From Candidatus Pacearchaeota archaeon (GTDB lineage Archaea; Nanobdellota; Nanobdellia; Pacearchaeales; GW2011-AR1), in contig JACOYM010000074.1 of NCBI GenBank assembly GCA_016181905.1, positions 12,716-29,197 of the forward strand: a stretch of DNA of 16,482 nt, in the 5' to 3' direction. The notes under the pieces are model-generated. The model was not told the DNA's origin. It worked only from the letters and a program-made list of their open reading frames with translations, and did not search any database. Shown here piece by piece: positions 5,555-9,786 of this stretch; position 1 is the first letter of the stretch; every line of letters begins with the position of its first letter. Made by a program: the position numbers and the translations under genes.

Positions 5555-5920
5555 ATGGAAAAAGAAAAGAAAGAAGACTGCATATTTTGCAGGATAGCAA
5601 GAAAAGAGATAAAACAAGAAATTATTGAAGAAACAGACAATTTTATTGCATTTCCTGATGCAAACCCAAGAACAAAGGGGCATACGCTTATTGTTTCTAA
5701 GAGGCATTTTGTTAACATGCTAGACATGCCGGCAAGCTTGGGAAATGAACTTTTGGATGTTATAAAAAGGGTTGCTGAGAAAAGGCTAAAGGAAGGTGCG
5801 AGTGGTTTTAATGTTGTTGCAAATAATTTTCCTGTTGCTGGGCAAATTGTTATGCATGCCCATGTTCATGTTATTCCCCGCTATAAAAAAGATGAGTTTA
5901 AGGTGAGAGAGATTGTGTGA
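5555..5920 (+). CDS. HIT-family nucleotide-binding hydrolase
   Basis: A 121-residue histidine-triad protein. The family signature is HAHVHVIPRY with H101, H103 and H105; in known HIT proteins a histidine of this triad attacks the alpha phosphate of nucleoside phosphoramidates or dinucleoside polyphosphates. The N-terminal CIFCRIARKE includes a CxxC pair (C9, C12), common in zinc-binding HIT proteins, and KGHTLIVSKRH is the usual central strand. The length is normal. The ATG at 5555 follows a TATA box (about 5525-5535) by 26 nt. It lies between tRNA-Ala and the divergent tRNA(CAT). The physiological substrate cannot be told from sequence. Confidence 0.93.
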   Translation: MEKEKKEDCIFCRIARKEIKQEIIEETDNFIAFPDANPRTKGHTLIVSKRHFVNMLDMPASLGNELLDVIKRVAEKRLKEGASGFNVVANNFPVAGQIVMHAHVHVIPRYKKDEFKVREIV

Positions 5921-5927
5921 GGAAAAA

Positions 5928-5999
5928 TGGCTGCACCAAGAGTTGAACTTGGGACTCCCTGCTTATGAGACAGGTGTTCTTCCGCTGAACTATGCAGCC
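5928..5999 (-). tRNA. tRNA with CAT anticodon (elongator Met or Ile2)
   Basis: A 72-nt intronless cloverleaf on the minus strand. The acceptor stem pairs GGCTGCA with TGCAGCC, the D stem GTTC/GAAC, and the anticodon stem CCTGT/GCAGG. The loop CTCATAA gives anticodon CAT, and the T arm is CCAAG-TTCAACT-CTTGG. The discriminator is A73 and no CCA is encoded. It is not the initiator: the anticodon stem lacks the three consecutive G-C pairs next to the loop and the acceptor starts G1-C72. I cannot separate elongator Met from agmatidine-modified Ile2 by eye. A TATA-like TTTAAAA (6021-6027) lies about 25 nt upstream. Confidence 0.93.
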
Positions 6000-6025
6000 G
6001 GCATTACAAAAAGGGCTTAGTTTAA

Positions 6026-6060
6026 AACCTTTTTGATGCAGGAATCAAAAGGGTTAAAAA
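6026..6060 (+). promoter_or_regulatory. Promoter with inverted repeat before the membrane-protein pair
   Basis: AACCTTTTTGAT (6026-6037) and ATCAAAAGGGTT (6044-6055) pair over 12 bases with a single G-T. The right arm runs into the TATA-like GGTTAAAAA (6052-6060), about 25 nt upstream of the ATG at 6082. Confidence 0.5.
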
Positions 6061-6081
6061 CATGCTTTCTTTAAGGTGTGT

Positions 6082-6444
6082 ATGGCAATAGAGAATATAA
6101 GCGGCATTGGCTCTGTCGGTTCTGATGTTGGAAATGCCTTATCTTCAAATATCTCACAGCTTTTTTCTGGCAAGTTATCAGAGATATGGGCAATAATACA
6201 AAATATTCTTAAGGTTATTGCAATAATCATAATTATATTTATTCTTTACAAGCTGATAGTTGGCATAGTCGGAGCTTTTTTAAGGGCGAGGGAGAAAAGA
6301 ATAATGAGGAACCTGCTTACAGAAATTAGCGAGAATGTGAAGCAGATAAATGAGAAGATGGATGTTCTTATATCAAGGCTTGGCAGGCAGCCAGCAGAAA
6401 AAGAAAATAAAAAAGAAAGAGAAAAAACAAAAAAGAAGAGGTGA
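6082..6444 (+). CDS. Single-pass membrane protein of unknown function
   Basis: I do not recognise this 120-residue protein. After a polar glycine- and serine-rich N-terminus there is one strong membrane segment (about residues 37-60, with IAIIIIIFILYKLIVGIVG). Next comes an amphipathic basic region (RAREKRIMRNLLTEISENVKQ) that could be a short coiled coil, then a very lysine-rich tail. I chose the ATG at 6082 because AAGGTG lies just before it and a TATA box is 25 nt upstream; an in-frame GTG at 6076 is the alternative. The stop is followed within two bases by the next gene, so the two are an operon. Confidence 0.75.
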   Translation: MAIENISGIGSVGSDVGNALSSNISQLFSGKLSEIWAIIQNILKVIAIIIIIFILYKLIVGIVGAFLRAREKRIMRNLLTEISENVKQINEKMDVLISRLGRQPAEKENKKEREKTKKKR

Positions 6445-6446
6445 AA

Positions 6447-6992
6447 ATGGCAAGGGTTATAAATGCTGCTTTTGGAATTGGGATAGCTGTTTTAATATTC
6501 ATAGTTATCTTGCTTGGAATACAGGCAATTTACAAAGAGCCAAATATTGAAAATTTTAATTGCACCTACCCTTTTGCCATACCGGCTTATGCCTATGACA
6601 TTTCTTCTTGCAATGAAAATATATCTGTAAAAGAATGCAATGCCCTGATTAAGGAAAAGCGAAATGATAGTGAAAAGATGCAGGCAGGGTATGACAAATG
6701 CTTGAAAGAATTTCAGGATGCAGAAAAGATTTATGGCAGGAATGTTTTCCTGATAGCAAATATCGCCGGAATTATTGCAGTAATTGCAAGCCTGTTCTTG
6801 CTCTCAATGATTAATATTGCTGCAGGAACTGCTTTTTCTGGAATAGCTTTGATTTTTTATGGGTTTGCAAGGGGATGGCAGGGAACTGATGATATATTAA
6901 AGTTTATTATTGCTTTGATTGTTGCCATCATTTTTATTATTCTTGCAGTTTTTGCAAATAAAAAATATGGAAAAATAAAAAAGAAAAAGTAA
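6447..6992 (+). CDS. Four-helix membrane protein with a cysteine-containing loop, unknown function
   Basis: A 181-residue protein that I do not recognise. One membrane helix lies at about residues 5-28. A polar loop of roughly 75 residues follows, containing four cysteines (in NCTYPF, SSCNEN, KECNAL and DKCLKEF) that could form disulphides outside the cell. Three close helices lie toward the C-terminus (IANIAGIIAVIASLFLLSMI; AGTAFSGIALIFYGFARG; FIIALIVAIIFIILAVFA), then a lysine tail. The ATG at 6447 has a good ribosome-binding site, GAGGTG, which overlaps the stop of the previous gene. The two neighbours probably act together at the membrane. Confidence 0.78.
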   Translation: MARVINAAFGIGIAVLIFIVILLGIQAIYKEPNIENFNCTYPFAIPAYAYDISSCNENISVKECNALIKEKRNDSEKMQAGYDKCLKEFQDAEKIYGRNVFLIANIAGIIAVIASLFLLSMINIAAGTAFSGIALIFYGFARGWQGTDDILKFIIALIVAIIFIILAVFANKKYGKIKKKK

Positions 6993-7041
6993 AAAATAAA
7001 GAATACCTAAAGGTTTTCTTTATGAGTTTTCCCTTGAGTTT

Positions 7042-7365
7042 CTACTTCTTTACAAGCGTTATCTCTATTATTGAAACGTTGACTCTTCTTCCTTCTTTGT
7101 TCTCAAACTCTTCGCTGTCTATCTTAATGTTTTTCACTGCTATGTTATGCTCCTTTAGAAATCTCTTTGTTGAAACCTCTGCAATGTCCACTGCTCTTGA
7201 GATAAACTTTCCTCTTGCCTTTATCACTACTTCCTTGCTGCCTTTTGTCGTAAACTGCATCACTACGCCCGTCACATAATTCATGAAAGGCTTGCTGCCG
7301 ATAAAGACAACATTCTCATCTCCTTTTCTCTCTATCTTTTTTTCAATCTTTGTTTCTTCTGCCAT
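7042..7365 (-). CDS. alba: Alba family nucleic-acid-binding chromatin protein
   Basis: Alba dimers coat DNA and RNA in most archaea. The 107-residue protein has the family's core: ENVVFIGSKPFMNYVTGVVM, then EVVIKARGKFISRAVDIAEV, and a C-terminal strand RRVNVSIIEITLVKK. The conserved lysine of the VFIGSKP segment, acetylated in some species, is present. The start at 7365 is preceded by a strong Shine-Dalgarno sequence, GGAGGT, 8 bases upstream (7371-7376). The likely TATA box (about 7412-7420) is near 50 nt upstream, so unlike many genes here this mRNA should have a leader. It lies downstream of eS17 on the same strand. Confidence 0.95.
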   Translation of the reverse strand: MAEETKIEKKIERKGDENVVFIGSKPFMNYVTGVVMQFTTKGSKEVVIKARGKFISRAVDIAEVSTKRFLKEHNIAVKNIKIDSEEFENKEGRRVNVSIIEITLVKK

Positions 7366-7370
7366 GTTTT

Positions 7371-7376
7371 ACCTCC
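7371..7376 (-). promoter_or_regulatory. Strong Shine-Dalgarno of alba
   Basis: GGAGGT on the minus strand is 5 nt from the ATG and fixes the alba start. It stands out because many other genes in the window appear leaderless. Confidence 0.75.
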
Positions 7377-7425
7377 AGTCATTTAAGTTTTTGTTTTATT
7401 GATGTTAGTTGATATATAAGCACAC

Positions 7426-7620
7426 TTAAACTGCATGCTTAGCATGAGCTTCTTGTTTTTTAAGCCTTGAAATATATCCCGCAAGTATATTTCTTATCTT
7501 TTTGCTTGGCATAGTTGATGAGAGTATTTTTTTATTTTTGCCGAAATCCTCATGGAATACACCTTCGTTTATGAGCTTTTTTCCTGTTCTCTTAATGAGC
7601 ATTGATTTTATCTTTCCCAT
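7426..7620 (-). CDS. rps17e: Ribosomal protein eS17
   Basis: A 64-residue small-subunit ribosomal protein of the archaeal/eukaryotic set. The signatures are MGKIKSMLIKRTGKKLINEG at the N-terminus, FGKNKKIL, and MPSKKIRNILAGYISRLKKQ toward the C-terminus; the length matches archaeal eS17. The ATG at 7620 is about 26 nt downstream of a TATA box in TTTAAATATGC (about 7640-7650), suggesting leaderless translation. It lies in a minus-strand run of endA, the wHTH-like protein, eS17 and alba, but has its own promoter. Confidence 0.94.
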   Translation of the reverse strand: MGKIKSMLIKRTGKKLINEGVFHEDFGKNKKILSSTMPSKKIRNILAGYISRLKKQEAHAKHAV

Positions 7621-7674
7621 GTTTATGTCGTGTTGAGAGCATATTTAAAGGTTTCTCTTGATTTTTCTGTTTTT

Positions 7675-8601
7675 TTAAGGCATTTTTTTGAATCTAATCA
7701 TGTTTTTCCAGCTTTCTATGTATGCCTGGGCTTTTTTGTCTGGCTCGCCCGTTGATACAAAAAGGATAGGCAGTTTAATTGACTGGCCTTTCTGCAGTGC
7801 AAGAGTAAAGTCATTTTCTGTTATTTTCTTCTTGTCTTTGAATAATGCAAAAAATTCTATCTTGCCTAAGTCAGATTCTATCCTGACTTTTGCGATAAAA
7901 TCTTTCTTTTTGCTCTCCATTTCCTCTAATAGCTCTATTTTATTATCTTCCAAGAATTTAACAGACTTTGCAGCAAAATCAGACTTTTCAGCTGGCTTTT
8001 TCGGCTTTTTTTCTTTCAATGTTATGAGCGGCTTTTCTCCATGCTCTTTGCCTGTTTCTATGCCTTCAATTTTTTCTTTTGTTTGTTCTGCTGCTTTTTC
8101 CAGCTTGGCGGGCTTTGGCTTTTCCTTTTTTGCTGTTATTTTTGCTATCATCTCTCTTGCGTCATCCTCGCTTGCTGTTAAAAATCTCCAGAACAATTTT
8201 TTTTCAGCATTTGGAGTTTCTATTGTCAAAGGGAGAGCAAAATCATTTATGCTTCGCAGAGCAACTCTTATTGCAGGAAGCTGTTTTTCATCTTCTAAAA
8301 CAGAATTTTCCTTTAGCATTACAAACGCATCCTTTTCTTTTGAATGCAAGTAATTGGAGAAGTTTGCAAGCATTGGCTCCTGGCCTGAGATGAAATAAAG
8401 AGGCGAGCCCCCAACCCTCATATGGCTGATTTTAATCTTCTTTTCAGACAATAGTTCAGAGAGAAATGCAGAGGCAAACAGCATGCTTATCTTCAGCTCA
8501 GAGGATATGTGAACAGGAAGGCTCGGGCCGCGGTTTTTTAAAATATCAAATATCTTGTTTTTATTTTCAAGCACCTTTGCTGTCTTTTCTTGTATGTCCA
8601 T
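7675..8601 (-). CDS. Two-domain protein with N-terminal winged-helix-like region, unknown function
   Basis: I do not recognise this 308-residue protein. Residues 1-75 look like a winged-helix domain: repeated helices (NKNKIFDILKNRGPSLPVHI, FASAFLSELLSEKKI) followed by a wing-like ISHMRVGGSPLYFISGQE. A middle domain (about 80-155) leads into a charged K/E/P-rich linker (about 155-215). The C-terminal 90 residues include KIEFFALFKDKKKITENDF, then KLPILFVSTGE and a helix. That order faintly resembles PD-(D/E)xK nuclease folds, but I cannot confirm the catalytic residues. A TATA-like TTATAA lies about 25 nt upstream of the ATG at 8601. DNA binding is plausible, not shown. Confidence 0.72.
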   Translation of the reverse strand: MDIQEKTAKVLENKNKIFDILKNRGPSLPVHISSELKISMLFASAFLSELLSEKKIKISHMRVGGSPLYFISGQEPMLANFSNYLHSKEKDAFVMLKENSVLEDEKQLPAIRVALRSINDFALPLTIETPNAEKKLFWRFLTASEDDAREMIAKITAKKEKPKPAKLEKAAEQTKEKIEGIETGKEHGEKPLITLKEKKPKKPAEKSDFAAKSVKFLEDNKIELLEEMESKKKDFIAKVRIESDLGKIEFFALFKDKKKITENDFTLALQKGQSIKLPILFVSTGEPDKKAQAYIESWKNMIRFKKMP

Positions 8602-8653
8602 AAGAAAGGGGAATAAGCAAAGATTATAAGCTTTTTCTTTTGCTTGATTTTTT

Positions 8654-9235
8654 CTAAGGCTTCACCCACCTTATCTCATAATATGTGGTATCATTTTCCT
8701 CATCGACAATGCCTATGAGCAGGTTCTTTTTTGTTGAGTGCGCAACCCTGTTTTTTGCTGCAAATTCGTGCCATGTCAGCATGTCAGATTCCCTGACAGG
8801 GTATAAAATCCAGCGGGCATGCTCCTCTCCTGGCTTTTTGCCCTTGTCATAAACACGGAACTCAGCACCGAATTTCAGGGCTGTTTTAATGGTATAGCCC
8901 CTGTCCCTCATATCTTTGAAAACAATATATTTTATTTGTATTCTTTTATCAAGCTCTTTTAATTTTTCTATGAATTTTTCAAAATTCAGTTTTTTCTTGC
9001 CTTCTACGACATCAATCTTTCCCCTTTCAAGAAGATAAAGCGCCTCAAATAAAGAATAGAATATTTTGCCCTCTTTTGCCTCGCCGAACCTTGATTTTTC
9101 ATACAAAGTGAAAGCATCCTTTTTATTGCTGAAGAGGGTTTCGCCTGTAAAAACTACCTTAATCTTGCTGGATTTTTCTTCTTTTTTCTTGCTTCCTGCT
9201 TTCCCAGAATTATTTTCACTTATTCTCTTTGCCAT
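8654..9235 (-). CDS. endA: tRNA-splicing endonuclease EndA
   Basis: Cleaves bulge-helix-bulge structures to remove introns from tRNA precursors. At 193 residues it fits the short, homotetrameric class. The catalytic triad is clear: Y129 (RVYDKGKKPGEEHA), H139 in the same stretch, and K170 (AHSTKKNLLIG). The spacings of 10 and 31 residues equal those of the Methanocaldococcus enzyme (Y115, H125, K156). A basic, disordered N-terminal 25 residues precede the fold. The likely substrates include the intron-bearing tRNA-Arg and tRNA-Cys in this window. The ATG at 9235 is about 27 nt below a TATA box, and an ATATGCAT...ATGCATAT inverted repeat lies between them. Confidence 0.96.
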   Translation of the reverse strand: MAKRISENNSGKAGSKKKEEKSSKIKVVFTGETLFSNKKDAFTLYEKSRFGEAKEGKIFYSLFEALYLLERGKIDVVEGKKKLNFEKFIEKLKELDKRIQIKYIVFKDMRDRGYTIKTALKFGAEFRVYDKGKKPGEEHARWILYPVRESDMLTWHEFAAKNRVAHSTKKNLLIGIVDEENDTTYYEIRWVKP

Positions 9236-9237
9236 GG

Positions 9238-9266
9238 ATATGCATGCTTGAATGCATATTTAAAGG
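9238..9266 (-). promoter_or_regulatory. endA promoter with 8-bp inverted repeat
   Basis: On the minus strand CCTTTAAATATGC provides the TATA box. ATATGCAT (9238-9245) and ATGCATAT (9252-9259) are perfect inverted copies placed between the TATA box and the start codon, a position where a bound repressor would block initiation. The sequence GCATATTTAAAGG also occurs at the eS17 promoter at the same distance from the start. Confidence 0.55.
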
Positions 9267-9286
9267 TTATTAAGATAAAAGCAAAA

Positions 9287-9295
9287 TTTATAAAT
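9287..9295 (+). promoter_or_regulatory. TATA box for the structured element at 9316-9395
   Basis: TTTATAAAT, preceded by an A-rich stretch as in archaeal BRE sites, predicts transcription from about 9316. That is both the first base of a short ORF and one base before the outer stem of the predicted RNA. Confidence 0.6.
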
Positions 9296-9315
9296 AAGCT
9301 ATTTCTTATTATTTT

Positions 9316-9395
9316 ATGAAAGGCTGTACAGACTATATGACTTTGCTTTTTGCAAACTTGATTGTAGTTGTACTCGTAGTTCTATAAGCCTTTCA
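9316..9395 (+). ncRNA. Candidate small structured RNA, or a 23-codon membrane micro-ORF
   Basis: The RNA would fold as a long nested stem. TGAAAGGCT (9317-9325) pairs perfectly with AGCCTTTCA (9387-9395). Directly inside, GTACA-g-ACTA (9326-9335) pairs with TAGTTGTAC (9365-9373) with one bulged base. The tip carries TTTGC-TTTTT-GCAAA (9342-9356), and a 13-nt bulge lies at 9374-9386. A TATA box sits at the right distance for a start at 9316. The same span also encodes a 23-residue peptide (ATG 9316, stop 9385-9387) ending in a hydrophobic LLFANLIVVVLVVL. I see no C/D-box motifs, and a tRNA does not fit. I favour RNA but cannot exclude a small membrane peptide or leader of the next gene. Confidence 0.5.
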
Positions 9396-9423
9396 GATTT
9401 TTATCTTAAACTTCTGAGGGCAA

Positions 9424-9762
9424 ATGACTTTTAATTATTCAGATGTAGAACAGAATGGCATTTTTATAGAGGCTGCTCCGAGGAAATCAGAGAAGAGAAT
9501 CAATTCTCCTTACCAAAATGATTTCATGATAAGATGCAATGGCTTGCAATTAGAAGCAACGATTTTCGCTAATCAGCCTATTTATGCCTCTGAAGACGGA
9601 AGAAAATTTGAGCTGCCTCCGAGAGAACTGGCAGAGATAATGGGCTATGCATCATTTTCAGTTAAAAGGATAGAATTAAATTATTTGAATTGCGGCAATA
9701 AAGAAGAAATAAAAGGAATTGAGCAGAGGCTACTTTTTATGTTAGGTCAAGAAAAGCTTTAA
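9424..9762 (+). CDS. Unknown 112-residue protein
   Basis: I do not recognise this protein. It has no membrane segment or signal peptide. It alternates short strands (DFMIRCNGLQLEATIFANQP, VKRIELNYLNC) with a helix region (ELPPRELAEIMGYASFS) and a C-terminal helix (IEQRLLFMLGQ), so a small globular alpha+beta fold is likely. The ATG at 9424 follows a GAGGGC that could act as a weak ribosome-binding site. It begins 28 nt after the structured element and could share its transcript. Its stop overlaps the leuS TATA box. Confidence 0.65.
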   Translation: MTFNYSDVEQNGIFIEAAPRKSEKRINSPYQNDFMIRCNGLQLEATIFANQPIYASEDGRKFELPPRELAEIMGYASFSVKRIELNYLNCGNKEEIKGIEQRLLFMLGQEKL

Positions 9763-9767
9763 ATAAT
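9759..9767 (+). promoter_or_regulatory. TATA box for leuS
   Basis: TTTAAATAA overlaps the stop codon of the 112-residue gene and is about 24 nt upstream of the leuS ATG. Confidence 0.55.
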
Positions 9768-9786
9768 TTGTTTTGTATAAGATAAG

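Noticed and set aside
5928..5999. tRNA(CAT) as the initiator tRNA.
   Set aside because: The anticodon stem lacks three consecutive G-C pairs next to the loop, and the acceptor begins with G1-C72.
9316..9395. Structured element as a tRNA or C/D-box RNA.
   Set aside because: The 9-bp stem plus stacked inner stem does not form D, anticodon and T arms, and no RTGATGA or CTGA boxes are seen.
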